This document shows positions 47,113-56,838 of a stretch of DNA of 56,838 nucleotides, piece after piece. The stretch is taken from positions 1-56,838 of the forward strand of contig NZ_JAAAWN010000028.1 in assembly GCF_010500865.1 (NCBI RefSeq). Direction: 5' to 3'. Under the pieces are notes generated by a model. That model was not told the DNA's origin. It searched no databases and worked only from the letters and a program-made list of their open reading frames with translations. This DNA comes from Alteromonas profundi (GTDB lineage: Bacteria > Pseudomonadota > Gammaproteobacteria > Enterobacterales > Alteromonadaceae). Position 1 is the stretch's first letter; the number at the start of each line of letters is the position of its first letter. Both the position numbers and the translations under genes were made by a program.

Positions 47113-47188
47113 GTGGGCGTAGCTCAGTTGGTAGAGCCCCGGATTGTGATTCCGGTTGTCGTGGGTTCAAGTCCCATCGTCCACCCCA
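47113..47188 (+). tRNA. tRNA-His (GTG)
   Basis: A 76-base cloverleaf with loop TTGTGAT (anticodon GTG) and encoded CCA. The base before the acceptor stem (47112) is G and faces discriminator C (47185), giving the extra G-1:C73 pair specific to histidine tRNA. Confidence 0.97.
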
Positions 47189-47195
47189 CTTTTTT

Positions 47196-47280
47196 GCGGA
47201 AGTGGTGGAATTGGTAGACACGCTGGATTTAGGTTCCAGTGCTTCACGGCGTGAGAGTTCAAGTCTCTCCTTCCGCACCA
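47196..47280 (+). tRNA. tRNA-Leu (TAG)
   Basis: An 85-base class II tRNA with long variable arm, acceptor GCGGAAG / CTTCCGC, loop TTTAGGT (anticodon TAG) and encoded CCA. It starts 7 bases after tRNA-His. Confidence 0.97.
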
Positions 47281-47325
47281 TATTTAAGCTTTTTTAAAAA
47301 GCGATTCTTTTTAAAAGATTCCAGT

Positions 47326-47402
47326 CGGTGAGTGGCGCAGCTTGGTAGCGCACTTGTTTTGGGTACAAGGGGTCGCAGGTTCAAATCCTGTCTCACCGAC
47401 CA
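47326..47402 (+). tRNA. tRNA-Pro (TGG), second copy
   Basis: Identical over its 77 bases to the copy at 46845, and identical also in the three bases before it. It closes the cluster. Arg-His-Leu-Pro matches the order of the E. coli argX-hisR-leuT-proM operon, so the copy at 46845 is the extra one. Confidence 0.97.
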
Positions 47403-47515
47403 TTATCTTTCTCGTTATTCCTCTCTTTTCGTCAATAAATTCTGTTAATTTATCCCTTATTGCTCCAATTGTGGGCTAATCCGCCAAAAGCATGTTACAA
47501 ACTTGTGTTTCCCTC

Positions 47516-47544
47516 TCGACTCTTGCGATGTGCGGCTGTATACT
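47516..47544 (+). promoter_or_regulatory. Candidate tig promoter
   Basis: TCGACT (47516-47521) and TATACT (47539-47544) are 17 bases apart. This lies in the 332-base spacer after the tRNAs and leaves a leader of about 185 bases with a small CGCC / GGCG hairpin close to the tig start. I see no clear terminator for the tRNA cluster. Confidence 0.45.
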
Positions 47545-47734
47545 ACCGCGTCTTTTTTTAACCGGTGCGTTTGTCTCAAATTGGTTAAGTGTAGGTTTTT
47601 TTGCACGGTAATTTGAGGGAACAAGCGTCGAAAACGACCTCTACCCCGATGTGATCCGCCACTAAAATGTTGGCATGACGGGAGAGGGGACTGTGAACAA
47701 AGCGCCTGCAAAGGCGTATAGTTGAGGTAACATA

Positions 47735-49039
47735 ATGCAAGTTTCTGTCGAGACGACCCAGGGTTTAGAACGCCGTCTTACTATCAGCGTTCCTGCTGAC
47801 GCTGTTGATTCAGCGGTTAAATCACGCCTACAACAACTGGCGAAAACACAACGCATCAACGGCTTCCGTCCGGGCAAAGTTCCTGTAAGCGTAATTAAAA
47901 AGCGTTTCGGCCAAGCGGTTCGCCAAGAAGTAGCTGGTGATGTAATGCAGCAAAACTTCTATCAAGCCATCGTGCAAGAAAAAATCCAACCAGCTGGCAT
48001 GCCTAACTTTGAACTGACCAAAGATGAAGACGGTCAGGACCTAGAGTTCGTAGCTTCATTCGAGGTTTATCCTGAAGTAGAAGTACAAGGCGTTAGCGAT
48101 ATTGAAATTGAGAAGCCAGCAGTAGAAATTACTGATGAAGATCTTGATAAAATGATGGAAACGTTGCAAAAGCAACATGCCACGTGGAAAGAAGTTAAGC
48201 GTAAAGCGAAGAAAGATGACAAAGTAATCATCGACTTTGTTGGTACCATTGACGGCGAAGAGTTTGAAGGTGGTAAAGCAGAAGATTTCGCGTTAGAACT
48301 AGGCCAAGATCGTATGATCCCTGGTTTTGAAAAACCACTTGTTGGTGCGAAAGCTGGTGAAGAAGTAACAATTGAAGTTACCTTCCCTGAAGATTACCAC
48401 GCTGAAAACCTAAAAGGTAAAGACGCGGTTTTCCAAGCTACGGTTAAGAAAGTTGAAGGTCAGTCGCTTCCTACTGTTGACGAAGAGTTTGCTAAACTTT
48501 TCGGTGTTGAAGAAGGCGGTGTAGACGCGCTTAAAACTGAAGTTCGTAAGAACATGCAGCGTGAACTAGACCAAACCCTTAAAGCGCAAGTTAAAGAAGA
48601 CGTCATTGCGAAGCTTGTTGAAGCTAACCAATTTGATATTCCTCAAGCGCTTATCGACCAAGAAGTAAATGCACTTCGTGAACAAGCTAAGCAACGTTTC
48701 AGCCAACAAGGCGGTGGTCAGAACCTTCCAGACCTACCTGCTGAGTTATTCACTGATAACGCTAAGCGCCGTGTGTCAATTGGCCTAATCCTTGGTGAAG
48801 TGATTAAGCAAAACGAACTTAAAGCAGACGAAGCGAAAGTTAACGAGATGATCGAAACTGCAGCTTCTGCGTACGAAGATCCACAAGAAGTGGTAGAATA
48901 CTACAACAACAACCAAGAGCTTATGCAGCAAATGCAAAATGTTGCACTTGAAGAACAAGCTATTGAGTGGGTTCTTGAGCAAGCAAAAGTTACTGAAGTA
49001 ACCAAAGCTTTTGACGAGGTTATGAACAAACAGGCGTAA
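47735..49039 (+). CDS. tig: Trigger factor
   Basis: Ribosome-bound chaperone and peptidyl-prolyl isomerase. The 434 residues show the ribosome-docking signature ([20 protein letters not shown], about 43-62), a central FKBP-type isomerase domain (about 160-245, [21 protein letters not shown]) and a C-terminal arm domain rich in Glu, Gln and Lys. Start ATG follows a TTGAGG site. The tig-clpP-clpX-lon-hupB-ppiD order is the same as in E. coli. Confidence 0.98.
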   Translation: MQVSVETTQGLERRLTISVPADAVDSAVKSRLQQLAKTQRINGFRPGKVPVSVIKKRFGQAVRQEVAGDVMQQNFYQAIVQEKIQPAGMPNFELTKDEDGQDLEFVASFEVYPEVEVQGVSDIEIEKPAVEITDEDLDKMMETLQKQHATWKEVKRKAKKDDKVIIDFVGTIDGEEFEGGKAEDFALELGQDRMIPGFEKPLVGAKAGEEVTIEVTFPEDYHAENLKGKDAVFQATVKKVEGQSLPTVDEEFAKLFGVEEGGVDALKTEVRKNMQRELDQTLKAQVKEDVIAKLVEANQFDIPQALIDQEVNALREQAKQRFSQQGGGQNLPDLPAELFTDNAKRRVSIGLILGEVIKQNELKADEAKVNEMIETAASAYEDPQEVVEYYNNNQELMQQMQNVALEEQAIEWVLEQAKVTEVTKAFDEVMNKQA

Positions 49040-49080
49040 TTTTTTACTGTCTGATTGACTTCACCCGTCAGCAACTGCTT

Positions 49081-49112
49081 AAATGCTCGGAGCCTTCCGA
49101 GCATTTTTGTTT
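49081..49112 (+). terminator. tig terminator
   Basis: AATGCTCGGA (49081-49090) and TCCGAGCATT (49095-49104) form a 10-bp stem with a GCCT loop, then TTTGTTTTT. Confidence 0.9.
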
Positions 49113-49137
49113 TTAACGCTAGATAATCAAGGTAGCT

Positions 49138-49767
49138 ATGACTAATACCCCGTTCGATCCAATGAATGCACTTGTCCCAATGGTAGTAGAGCAAACTTCC
49201 AAAGGGGAACGTTCTTATGATATTTATTCTCGCCTATTAAAAGAAAACGTAATTTTCTTGGTTGGGCAGGTTGAAGACCACATGGCAAACCTGATTGTGG
49301 CTCAAATGTTGTTCTTAGAAGCAGAAAACCCAGAGAAAGATATATTCCTTTACATTAATTCTCCAGGTGGTTCAGTTACCGCCGGGATGGCCATTTACGA
49401 TACCATGAACTTCATCAAGCCAGATGTAAGCACCGTGTGTATGGGCCAAGCTGCAAGCATGGGGGCATTCCTATTGTCTGCAGGAGAAAAAGGTAAACGT
49501 TTTTGTCTACCTAATTCTCGCGTAATGATTCACCAGCCACTAGGCGGTTTCCAAGGGCAGGCGTCAGATTTTGAAATCCACGCGAAAGAAATTCTGTCTA
49601 TTAAAGAGAAACTAAATCGCTTAATGGCGCAACATACTGGACAAGATTACGAAGTGGTAGCGCGTGATACTGACCGTGATAACTTCTTAAGCGCAACAGA
49701 AGCGAAAGAATACGGCCTTATCGATCAGGTTTTAACAAATCGATCTGACGCCGCTACAACTAAGTAG
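49138..49767 (+). CDS. clpP: ATP-dependent Clp protease proteolytic subunit
   Basis: Serine protease that forms a 14-subunit chamber with ClpX or ClpA. The 209 residues include a short propeptide, catalytic serine S107 (GQAASMGAF) and histidine H132 ([10 protein letters not shown]), and the aspartate in DTDRDNF near 180. Located 98 bases after tig, past a terminator; clpX follows 74 bases later, with a weak hairpin and eight T's (around 49790-49815) between that might lower clpX read-through. Confidence 0.98.
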   Translation: MTNTPFDPMNALVPMVVEQTSKGERSYDIYSRLLKENVIFLVGQVEDHMANLIVAQMLFLEAENPEKDIFLYINSPGGSVTAGMAIYDTMNFIKPDVSTVCMGQAASMGAFLLSAGEKGKRFCLPNSRVMIHQPLGGFQGQASDFEIHAKEILSIKEKLNRLMAQHTGQDYEVVARDTDRDNFLSATEAKEYGLIDQVLTNRSDAATTK

Positions 49768-49841
49768 TATAGTTATAGGAGTCCTGAGCACGTGCAACCC
49801 ACGACGTTTTTTTTCGTTCAGGTAAGGTAGAGGCAAAAGTA

Positions 49842-51116
49842 ATGAGTGATAAACAAAGCGGTGATGGTGACAACAAGTTACTTTACTGCTCGTTTTGTGG
49901 CAAAAGCCAACACGAAGTAAGAAAGTTAATTGCAGGCCCGTCGGTATTTATATGCGACGAGTGTGTGGAATTGTGTAACGACATTATTCGCGAAGAAATA
50001 AAGGAAATAGCGCCTAAGCAAAAGCAGGACGCTTTACCTAAGCCAAGTGAAATTCACGCTCATCTTGATGACTATGTGATTGGCCAAGAACATGCGAAAA
50101 AAGTATTGTCTGTTGCAGTGTACAACCACTATAAGCGGTTGCGTAACGGTGACGTTCACGAGGGCATTGAATTAGGTAAGAGTAACATCTTGCTAATTGG
50201 TCCTACCGGTAGCGGTAAAACCCTGTTAGCGGAAACCTTAGCACGCTTATTAGATGTACCCTTTACCATGGCCGACGCCACCACGTTAACCGAAGCCGGT
50301 TACGTGGGTGAAGATGTTGAAAACATCATTCAAAAACTGCTGCAAAAATGCGACTACGATGTAGAGAAAGCACAGCGCGGTATTGTTTATATTGATGAAA
50401 TTGACAAAATTTCGCGTAAGTCAGACAACCCGTCTATAACCCGTGACGTATCTGGTGAAGGCGTACAACAAGCGCTACTAAAACTTATAGAGGGAACGGT
50501 TGCGTCCGTGCCGCCACAAGGTGGCCGTAAGCATCCTCAGCAAGAGTTTTTGCAAGTAGATACCTCTAAAATCTTGTTTATCTGTGGTGGTGCTTTCGCA
50601 GGGCTTGATAAGGTTATCGAACAACGCGCCCAAGTAGGTGCCGGTATCGGTTTTGGCGCAACGGTTAAATCGACAGAAAATACCCATGCGGTAAGCGAAC
50701 TGTTCAAGCAGGTAGAACCTGAAGACTTGGTAAAATACGGGCTTATCCCCGAGTTTATCGGCCGTTTGCCCGTTGTAACCAGCTTAGAAGAGCTTAACGA
50801 AGATGCGCTAATTCAGATTCTCCGTGAGCCTAAAAATGCAATTACGAAGCAATATGCCGCTCTATTCGATATGGAAGAGGTTGAGCTTGAATTCCGTGAC
50901 GATGCTTTGCACGCTATCGCGAAAAAAGCGATGCAGCGTAAGACGGGGGCACGTGGTTTGCGTTCTATTGTTGAAGCAGTATTGTTAGACACCATGTATG
51001 AGTTACCATCACTTGATGATGTAAGTAAGGTGGTCATAGATGAAACGGTTATCCGTGGTGAGTCTAAGCCCATATTGATTTACGACAGTAATGAAAAGAA
51101 AGCCGCCTCAGAGTAA
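49842..51116 (+). CDS. clpX: Clp protease ATPase subunit ClpX
   Basis: AAA+ unfoldase that delivers substrates to ClpP. The 424 residues start with the four-cysteine zinc-binding domain (CSFCGKS ... CDECVELC, about 17-43), then Walker A GPTGSGKT, Walker B VYIDEID, the GYVGEDVE pore-1 loop and sensor 2 GARGLRSI. The RKHP...loop ([10 protein letters not shown]) is the RKH region. Located directly after clpP as in most bacteria. Confidence 0.98.
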   Translation: MSDKQSGDGDNKLLYCSFCGKSQHEVRKLIAGPSVFICDECVELCNDIIREEIKEIAPKQKQDALPKPSEIHAHLDDYVIGQEHAKKVLSVAVYNHYKRLRNGDVHEGIELGKSNILLIGPTGSGKTLLAETLARLLDVPFTMADATTLTEAGYVGEDVENIIQKLLQKCDYDVEKAQRGIVYIDEIDKISRKSDNPSITRDVSGEGVQQALLKLIEGTVASVPPQGGRKHPQQEFLQVDTSKILFICGGAFAGLDKVIEQRAQVGAGIGFGATVKSTENTHAVSELFKQVEPEDLVKYGLIPEFIGRLPVVTSLEELNEDALIQILREPKNAITKQYAALFDMEEVELEFRDDALHAIAKKAMQRKTGARGLRSIVEAVLLDTMYELPSLDDVSKVVIDETVIRGESKPILIYDSNEKKAASE

Positions 51117-51131
51117 TGAGATTGCTTTTCG

Positions 51132-51159
51132 AAAAGGCCCGTTAGGGCCTTTTTTGTTT
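51132..51159 (+). terminator. clpX terminator
   Basis: AAAAGGCCC (51132-51140) and GGGCCTTTT (51145-51153) form a 9-bp stem with a 4-base loop, followed by TTGTTT. Confidence 0.9.
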
Positions 51160-51474
51160 CTGAGTATTTGTCTTATTCTTCCTCACTAACTTACTTCGCA
51201 CCATAAAGCCTTATATACAACATAGGGTTGTCATCCCACGTTTAAGCCCGACGAAGTGCTATATCCATAGTTAGCCTATCAACAGCTTCTCCAACTATAA
51301 GATAACCTTCTCATTTCACGCATTTGAACGATATTTGAACGGTTATTCGTATTCTGTCTATCCTTTCTGCCAGATTTGTTAGTTAACTATTGCCTTACGG
51401 ACTAAAATCGATAATGGTAAAGACGAAAGGACGTGAAGAAAGGGTGGGAAATTAACGCACTTTAATAAGTTTTA
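51160..51474 (+). other. Intergenic region between clpX and the lon promoter
   Basis: No gene is visible. A tandem TTTGAACG-ATA-TTTGAACG (11-base spacing) occurs around 51328-51350 and resembles the -35 part of the heat-shock promoter nearer lon, but no matching -10 follows. Confidence 0.35.
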
Positions 51475-51502
51475 TTTGAACTTTGGCTTTACATCCCCAT
51501 AT
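51475..51502 (+). promoter_or_regulatory. Sigma-32 (heat-shock) type promoter of lon
   Basis: TTTGAAC (51475-51481) and CCCCATAT (51495-51502) are 13 bases apart, very close to the sigma-32 consensus (CTTGAAA, 13-15 bases, CCCCATnT). It lies 32 bases before the lon start, matching the known heat-shock control of lon in E. coli. Confidence 0.8.
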
Positions 51503-51534
51503 AAATCGACATAGCAAACTAATAGAGAACACGT

Positions 51535-53889
51535 ATGACAGTTGAGCGTGAAAATCGCATTGAAATTCCTGTGCTTGCCTTACGGGATGTGGTCGTTTAC
51601 CCACATATGGTCATACCCTTATTTGTTGGGCGTGAGAAATCCATTCGCTGTCTTGAAGCGGCAATGGACAATGATAAACAAATATTTCTTGCTGCTCAGA
51701 AAGACGCAAGCGTAGATGAACCCGAATCAGACGATATTTATAAGGTGGGAACCATTGCCACCATTTTGCAGCTGCTTAAATTACCCGACGGAACCGTTAA
51801 GGTATTAGTTGAAGGTAGCGTGCGAGGCCAGGCAGAGGACTTCGAACAATCCGAACCTTACTTTGTCGCCCATGTTGGTAAAATTGAAGACGAAAGTATT
51901 GATGAGAGTGAGCAAGAAGTGCTTATTCGTTCGGCGGTGTCTCAATTTGAAGGCTACGTTAAGCTGAATAAAAAAATTCCACCTGAAGTATTAACCTCAC
52001 TTAACGGTATCGATGACGCCGCCCGTCTTGCCGATACCATGGCGGCTCACATGCCGTTAAAACTAGCAGAAAAACAGAAAGTATTAGAGATGAAAGGCGT
52101 CAATGAGCGTCTTGAATATTTAATGGCTTTGATGGAAGGCGAAATTGATCTGTTGCAGGTAGAGAAGAAAATTCGTACCCGCGTGAAAAAACAGATGGAG
52201 AAAAGCCAGCGTGAGTATTATCTCAATGAGCAGATGAAGGCGATTCAAAAAGAATTAGGTGAACTAGATGATGCACCGGATGAATTTGAAGCCTTATCGA
52301 AAAAAATCGCTGATGCAAAAATGCCAAAAGACGCTGAAGAAAAGGCGAACTCTGAACTGCAAAAGCTTAAGATGATGTCACCAATGTCAGCGGAAGCAAC
52401 GGTATTGCGTAGCTATATTGAATGGCTAACCAATGTGCCGTGGAACAAACGCTCGCCGGTTAAACGTGACTTATCACGAGCTGAAGTAGTGCTTAACGAG
52501 GACCACTACGGGCTTGAAAAAGTTAAAGAGCGTATTTTGGAATACCTTGCGGTACAACAGCGTGTGAAGAAGCTTAAAGGGCCTATTCTATGTTTAGTGG
52601 GGCCGCCAGGGGTGGGGAAAACCTCGCTAGGCCAGTCTATTGCGAAAGCCACGGGTAGAAAGTATGTACGTATGGCCCTTGGCGGCGTACGTGATGAAGC
52701 TGAAATTCGCGGGCACCGCCGTACTTACATCGGTTCGTTACCTGGTAAGCTTATCCAAAAGATGGCCAAAGTAGGGGTGAAAAACCCACTCTTCTTGCTT
52801 GATGAAATCGATAAGATGTCGGCGGATATGCGTGGTGACCCAGCCTCTGCACTGCTTGAGGTTTTAGACCCAGAGCAAAACAACAGCTTCAGCGATCACT
52901 ACCTAGAAGTAGATTACGATTTATCTGACGTTATGTTTGTAGCTACGTCAAATAGCATGAACATACCGGGGCCTTTGCTTGATCGCATGGAAGTTATTCG
53001 TCTGTCGGGATACACAGAAGATGAAAAGCTAAACATTGCCACACGCCACTTGCTGAACAAGCAAATGGAGCGTAATGGCCTTAAGAGTAAAGAATTAGAT
53101 ATTACCGAGTCGGCAATTATCGGCATGATTCGCTATTACACCCGCGAAGCGGGGGTACGTAGTTTGGAACGTGAAATTTCAAAGGTATGCCGTAAAGCCG
53201 TTAAAGATATTTTGCTTACCAAAAACAAAGAGAAAGTGGTGGTTACACAAGATAACTTAAAAGATTATCTTGGTGTCCAGCGCTTCGACTATGGTAAAGC
53301 AGACAAAGATAACCAAATTGGTCAAGTTACTGGGTTAGCTTGGACGCAGGTGGGCGGTGATTTACTCACTATTGAAACGACAGCCGTGCCGGGCAAAGGT
53401 AAAATGACCTCTACAGGGTCGCTTGGCGACGTTATGCAAGAGTCGATTAAAGCGGCCATGACAGTGGTGCGAAGCCGCGCTGAGAAGCTTCGTATTAACG
53501 AAGATTTCTATGAAAAGCGCGATATTCACGTGCACGTACCAGAGGGGGCTACGCCGAAGGATGGCCCAAGTGCAGGTATTGCAATGTGTACAGCGCTTGT
53601 GTCCTCGCTGACTGGCAACCCAGTAAAATGTGATGTGGCAATGACCGGGGAAATTACACTGCGCGGCGAAGTACTGGCAATTGGTGGCTTGAAAGAGAAA
53701 CTATTGGCGGCGCATCGCGGTGGTATTAAAACCGTTGTTATTCCGAAAGAAAATGAACGTGATTTGGAAGAAATTCCAGAAAACGTTAAAAAGGATTTAT
53801 CAATTCACCCGGTTAAGTGGATTGATGATGTGCTTGATATTGCACTTCAAGAGCCCGTAGAAAGGTTTAAAGTGTCAAAAGAAGCGTAA
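51535..53889 (+). CDS. lon: ATP-dependent protease Lon
   Basis: The 784 residues (E. coli 784) have the N-terminal substrate-binding LAN domain (about 10-200), helical region, AAA+ module ([15 protein letters not shown] and [10 protein letters not shown]) and the serine-lysine protease domain: catalytic Ser in [10 protein letters not shown] and Lys in [15 protein letters not shown]. It degrades misfolded and regulatory proteins in the cytoplasm. A heat-shock promoter precedes it and a strong terminator follows. Confidence 0.98.
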   Translation: MTVERENRIEIPVLALRDVVVYPHMVIPLFVGREKSIRCLEAAMDNDKQIFLAAQKDASVDEPESDDIYKVGTIATILQLLKLPDGTVKVLVEGSVRGQAEDFEQSEPYFVAHVGKIEDESIDESEQEVLIRSAVSQFEGYVKLNKKIPPEVLTSLNGIDDAARLADTMAAHMPLKLAEKQKVLEMKGVNERLEYLMALMEGEIDLLQVEKKIRTRVKKQMEKSQREYYLNEQMKAIQKELGELDDAPDEFEALSKKIADAKMPKDAEEKANSELQKLKMMSPMSAEATVLRSYIEWLTNVPWNKRSPVKRDLSRAEVVLNEDHYGLEKVKERILEYLAVQQRVKKLKGPILCLVGPPGVGKTSLGQSIAKATGRKYVRMALGGVRDEAEIRGHRRTYIGSLPGKLIQKMAKVGVKNPLFLLDEIDKMSADMRGDPASALLEVLDPEQNNSFSDHYLEVDYDLSDVMFVATSNSMNIPGPLLDRMEVIRLSGYTEDEKLNIATRHLLNKQMERNGLKSKELDITESAIIGMIRYYTREAGVRSLEREISKVCRKAVKDILLTKNKEKVVVTQDNLKDYLGVQRFDYGKADKDNQIGQVTGLAWTQVGGDLLTIETTAVPGKGKMTSTGSLGDVMQESIKAAMTVVRSRAEKLRINEDFYEKRDIHVHVPEGATPKDGPSAGIAMCTALVSSLTGNPVKCDVAMTGEITLRGEVLAIGGLKEKLLAAHRGGIKTVVIPKENERDLEEIPENVKKDLSIHPVKWIDDVLDIALQEPVERFKVSKEA

Positions 53890-53895
53890 AATACC

Positions 53896-53937
53896 AGGCT
53901 GCATCTGCTGATTTTAAAGGGATGCAGCCTTTTTTTT
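53896..53937 (+). terminator. lon terminator
   Basis: AGGCTGCATC (53896-53905) and GATGCAGCCT (53921-53930) form a 10-bp stem with a 15-base loop, followed by seven T's. Confidence 0.9.
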
Positions 53938-54193
53938 GTAATAATTGTTCAAATAGTGCGCATAACTTTTGTGTTTCGCCGTTTTTTTTTAAAATAGGGC
54001 TTTCAACTCCCAAAAGTTGTGTTACCTTTAGTTTGTATTCGCTTGAAGCCTTGCCACAAAAGGGATTGCAGCGACACAATAAAAGTTAATTATTTGTGAC
54101 AGATAGCTTGATGTTAACGATCAAGCTTGCTATAACGTTCAATCAAATTGTTTTGGACAAACAGTATAATAACAATCGAAGGGGATCATAATA
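53938..54193 (+). promoter_or_regulatory. hupB upstream region with -10 and inverted repeat
   Basis: TATAAT lies at 54165-54170, 24 bases before hupB; the -35 is weak. Just upstream, GCTTGAT (54106-54112) and ATCAAGC (54120-54126) form an inverted repeat with flanking ATAGC / GCTAT. No gene is visible. Confidence 0.45.
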
Positions 54194-54466
54194 GTGAACA
54201 AGTCTCAACTTATCGACCAAATCGCTGCTGGTGCAGACATTTCTAAAGCAGCCGCTGGCCGCGCTCTTGATGCATTCACTGACTCAGTTACTGCAGCGCT
54301 TAAAGACGGTGACCAAGTTGCATTAGTAGGTTTTGGTACTTTCTCAGTTCGTGAGCGCTCTGCTCGCAGTGGTCGTAATCCACAAACTGGTGAGACTATT
54401 CAGATTTCAGCAGCGAAAGTTCCATCTTTCAAAGCTGGTAAAGCTCTGAAAGACGCTTGTAACTAA
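54194..54466 (+). CDS. hupB: DNA-binding protein HU (beta-type)
   Basis: Nucleoid protein that bends and compacts DNA. The 90 residues are a textbook [22 protein letters not shown], the [22 protein letters not shown] arm with the intercalating proline, and the final [14 protein letters not shown]. The start is GTG with a GAAGGGGA ribosome-binding site. Position between lon and ppiD matches E. coli hupB. Confidence 0.97.
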   Translation: MNKSQLIDQIAAGADISKAAAGRALDAFTDSVTAALKDGDQVALVGFGTFSVRERSARSGRNPQTGETIQISAAKVPSFKAGKALKDACN

Positions 54467-54481
54467 GCATTAGTAATATTC

Positions 54482-54513
54482 AAAAGGCGATGGCTAGTCC
54501 ATCGCCTTTTTTA
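54482..54513 (+). terminator. hupB terminator
   Basis: AAAAGGCGATGG (54482-54493) and CCATCGCCTTTT (54499-54510) form a 12-bp stem with a 5-base loop and T-tract. Between this and ppiD (54514-54754) a TATAAT at 54661-54666 is the only promoter-like element seen. Confidence 0.92.
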
Positions 54514-54754
54514 TTTGTGTCGCGAATATAGCGTCTAATACCTTACCGAGTCGGTAGTTCTTTACCGCGCTATCTATCCAATGTTGTTACGCACTTAACG
54601 GTATGCAACAAGAATGATATTTAGTTCATGTTAGGCCGTTTATCTTCGCACGTATTAGGTTATAATCAGCGCTTATTTTGCCCGGGTTTTAAGTCATGAA
54701 TAAGGTTCAGACGAGCCAGGCGAGTGTAGTAAGCAACGGAGTTGAAGAACAATC

Positions 54755-56647
54755 ATGCTAGAAAGAATCAGAGAAGGTTCTCAAGGCCCTTGGGCGATGG
54801 TCATAATCGCGCTAATCGTATTGAGTTTCGTTTTTGCTGGCGTAGGGAGTTACCTGACATCATCAGGTTCCACGTCGGTAGCGACAGTAAATGGTGAAGA
54901 TATTTCGGCGCAGGAACTAGAACGTGCCTATCAAAACCAACGTGGCCAAATGGAAGCTCAGTACGGCGAAAGTATCGCTCAGCTGTTTTCCAGTGAGCAA
55001 TACTTAAGTGACTTTCGTCGCACTGTGTTAGATAGGCTTATTGCAGAGAAGCTTATCCAACAAGAAGCGCGCGAAATGGGCTTGCGAGTAAGCGATAGTC
55101 AAATAAAAGAAACGATAGCGCAAATGCCAGAATTTCAGTTTGGTGGGCAGTTTGATAACGAACGTTTTCAAACCATTCTGCGCCAAAATGGCTTCCAAGT
55201 GGCTGACTTCCGCGACTACATGCGCACCCAGATGACCCAGAATCAGTTAACTGCCGCCATAACTAATTCGTCGTTTTCATTAATGGGTGAAGTTGAGTTA
55301 GCCAATGCATTGCAACGCCAAACCCGCGATGCAAAGTACGTAATGCTAGATTCTGCTTCTTTCGCTGATGATATTGAGGTTACCGATGGAGATGTTGAAG
55401 CGTACTACAATGCGAACATCGCCGCGTTTGATACTGAAGAGCAAGTGAAGCTAGCCTACATTACGTTGTCTATCGATGATGTAAAAGGGCGTGTGTCGGT
55501 TGACGAAGATGAGGTGAAAACCTATTACGAAAGTAACCTTGCGGGCTATCAGACTGAAGAAGAGCGTCGAGTGTCGCACATTCTTGTAGAATTTGGCGAC
55601 GACAAAGAGGCCGCGAAAGAAAAAGCGCAGTCACTTTTATCGGATATCAAAGCCGGCGCAGATTTTGCTGAAGTGGCAGAACAAAGCTCTGATGATACTT
55701 TTTCTGCAGAGGCAGGCGGCGATCTTGACTATATCACCCGTGATGCAATGGACCCTGAATTTGATCGCGCGGCCTTCGAGCTTACCGAGGTAGGCACCGT
55801 ATCAGAGGTGGTTGAATCTGAATTTGGTTTCCACATTATTAAGCTTACAGATATTAAACCTTCATCAACCACGCCGTTTAGCGAAGTAGCTGAAGAAATC
55901 CGTGAAGCGCTTTTAGTCGAGAAAGCCTCAGAAGAGTATTATGAGCTACAAAATCAAATGGCAGAAATCGCCTTTGAAGTTCCTGATACATTAGAAGATG
56001 TCGCGAATGCTGTGGACATGCCTGTACAAGAAAGTGTGTTATTTAGCCGTAACACAGCGCCTGCAGAGCTTAGTTCCCCCGCGGTACTTGAAACAGCCTT
56101 TTCTGATGAACTCATTGAAGAAGGTGTGAATAGCGATATTATCGAAATTGATGATGAAACGGTTGTAGTGATACGTGTTGCAGAACATGAGCCTCAGCGC
56201 ACCCAGTCTCTTGATGAAGTGCGTGAAGGTATTGTGGCGACAGTACAAGCACAAAAAGCACAGCAAGCGGCTGAGACCTGGGCATCATCAGTGGTTGATA
56301 AGCTTATTGCCGGCGAAAGTGTTGATACACAATTAGCTGAAAAATCGCTTAGCTGGCAAACGGCCGAAGCCGTGGCGCGAGCGGGAAGTTCACTAAACCG
56401 AAGTGTGGTTGAAAAGCTCTTTACGTTAGCCCCTAATGGGCAAGATAAGTTCGATTATGTTGCTACCGTTAATGGCGATGTAGCAATTGTAGAATTGGTA
56501 AGTGTTAATGACGCACCGGCGCTTGAAGAGGCCGTTGCGGATAACTTACAGCAACGTCTAGCAGCGATGCACGGACAGCGTTTGTATCAGCAATTTGTTG
56601 ATGCACTACGTGCAGATGCAGATGTCACGATTTCACAAGCGTTATAA
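54755..56647 (+). CDS. ppiD: Periplasmic folding chaperone PpiD (SurA/parvulin type)
   Basis: Inner-membrane anchored chaperone at the SecYEG exit. The 630 residues have a single N-terminal membrane helix (about 13-34, WAMVIIALIVLSFVFAGVG), a SurA_N-like helical chaperone domain (about 40-190), a parvulin domain (about 265-360, ERRVSHILVEFG ... EFGFHIIKLTDI) and a long C-terminal region. In E. coli PpiD works with YfgM, also encoded in this window. Length is close to E. coli PpiD (623). Confidence 0.96.
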   Translation: MLERIREGSQGPWAMVIIALIVLSFVFAGVGSYLTSSGSTSVATVNGEDISAQELERAYQNQRGQMEAQYGESIAQLFSSEQYLSDFRRTVLDRLIAEKLIQQEAREMGLRVSDSQIKETIAQMPEFQFGGQFDNERFQTILRQNGFQVADFRDYMRTQMTQNQLTAAITNSSFSLMGEVELANALQRQTRDAKYVMLDSASFADDIEVTDGDVEAYYNANIAAFDTEEQVKLAYITLSIDDVKGRVSVDEDEVKTYYESNLAGYQTEEERRVSHILVEFGDDKEAAKEKAQSLLSDIKAGADFAEVAEQSSDDTFSAEAGGDLDYITRDAMDPEFDRAAFELTEVGTVSEVVESEFGFHIIKLTDIKPSSTTPFSEVAEEIREALLVEKASEEYYELQNQMAEIAFEVPDTLEDVANAVDMPVQESVLFSRNTAPAELSSPAVLETAFSDELIEEGVNSDIIEIDDETVVVIRVAEHEPQRTQSLDEVREGIVATVQAQKAQQAAETWASSVVDKLIAGESVDTQLAEKSLSWQTAEAVARAGSSLNRSVVEKLFTLAPNGQDKFDYVATVNGDVAIVELVSVNDAPALEEAVADNLQQRLAAMHGQRLYQQFVDALRADADVTISQAL

Positions 56648-56690
56648 GTGTCAGCTTGGCCTTTCGTTAGATTAGGTTAGGATAGTCGCT

Positions 56691-56718
56691 AAGGCCAGCA
56701 TAGTTGCTGGCCTTTTTT
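56691..56718 (+). terminator. ppiD terminator
   Basis: AAGGCCAGCA (56691-56700) and TGCTGGCCTT (56705-56714) form a 10-bp stem with a TAGT loop and six T's to 56718. The next base begins the putative group II intron. Confidence 0.92.
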
Positions 56719-56838
56719 GTTTGCCCAGCGAAGCTGGCAATCCCGTCAGGTTGGAAGAAACCTGAATCACCCTGACTGAGGGGAAGACAATCCGAATGGC
56801 AAGGGCGTTGTTGGCTAACGGCAGGGTCTGAAGGAAGC
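56719..56838 (+). mobile_element. 5' end of a probable class C group II intron (cut by window end)
   Basis: The stretch after the ppiD terminator begins GTTTGCCCAGC and ends with GGGTCTGAAGGAAGC. This follows the domain I layout of bacterial class C group II introns as I remember it from the Oceanobacillus iheyensis intron (GUGUGCCCGGC at the 5' end, then GCAAGGG and UCUGAAGGAAGC about 100 bases later). Between them lie compact stems (CAGGTT / AACCTG; GTCAGG / CCCTGAC). Class C introns insert right after terminator hairpins, as seen here. The third base (T instead of G in GTGYG) is atypical. The reverse transcriptase gene would lie beyond the window. Confidence 0.75.

Noticed and set aside
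47457..47877. Minus-strand frames before and into tig
   Set aside because: They overlap the tig promoter and start and have no family features.
49785..49820. Possible terminator between clpP and clpX
   Set aside because: Eight T's are present but the preceding stem is only about 4 bp, so it was not listed as a feature.

Overview
The window is a chromosomal segment of a marine gammaproteobacterium, most likely Alteromonas or a close relative. I infer this from gene order (suhB | trmJ-cysE ... iscR; ndk-rlmN-pilW-rodZ-ispG-hisS-yfgM-bamB-der; xseA | guaB-guaA; tig-clpP-clpX-lon-hupB-ppiD), from protein sequences that follow the E. coli families closely, and from moderate GC. No database search was possible. 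Most of the window is core housekeeping DNA.

Layout. 1-236: tail of an IS3-family insertion sequence. 264-4579: suhB, divergent trmJ-cysE, then a membrane SPFH/NfeD pair. 4580-7707: a gene-poor islet with a small unknown protein and an exported amidohydrolase. 7708-15701: an iron-sulfur assembly locus, iscR-iscS-sufB-sufC-sufD-sufS-sufA-sufT-sufE. It sits where enterobacteria carry isc, but iscU, hscBA and fdx are absent and SUF genes take their place. Three 25-bp sites resembling type 1 IscR operators were found: two in tandem before iscR and one over a good sigma-70 promoter before sufB. 15916-25936: ndk to der, including the Fe-S enzymes RlmN and IspG. 26008-28482: an unknown exported protein and xseA on the minus strand. 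28571-31684: guaB-guaA.

31767-37779 is the main accessory block: a periplasmic amidohydrolase of the MTA/SAH deaminase type, a TonB-dependent receptor with an N-terminal signalling domain, and a divergent ECF sigma factor and FecR-like anti-sigma regulator. Together they look like a surface-signalled uptake and processing system for an unknown, perhaps purine-like, compound. Then come a chemoreceptor, a histone-deacetylase-like hydrolase, and minus-strand pldA, an MBL hydrolase, proS, trmO, a DUF1415 protein and folD.

46845-47402 is a five-gene tRNA cluster (Pro-Arg-His-Leu-Pro). 47735-56647 is the proteostasis block: trigger factor, ClpP, ClpX, Lon (with a sigma-32-like promoter), HU and PpiD. 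The last 120 bases, directly after the ppiD terminator, look like the 5' end of a class C group II intron that runs out of the window.

The features most worth a second look are the hybrid isc/suf locus and its regulation, the FecI/FecR/TonB-receptor/deaminase block, the 32-bp perfect inverted repeat after der, and the group II intron start.
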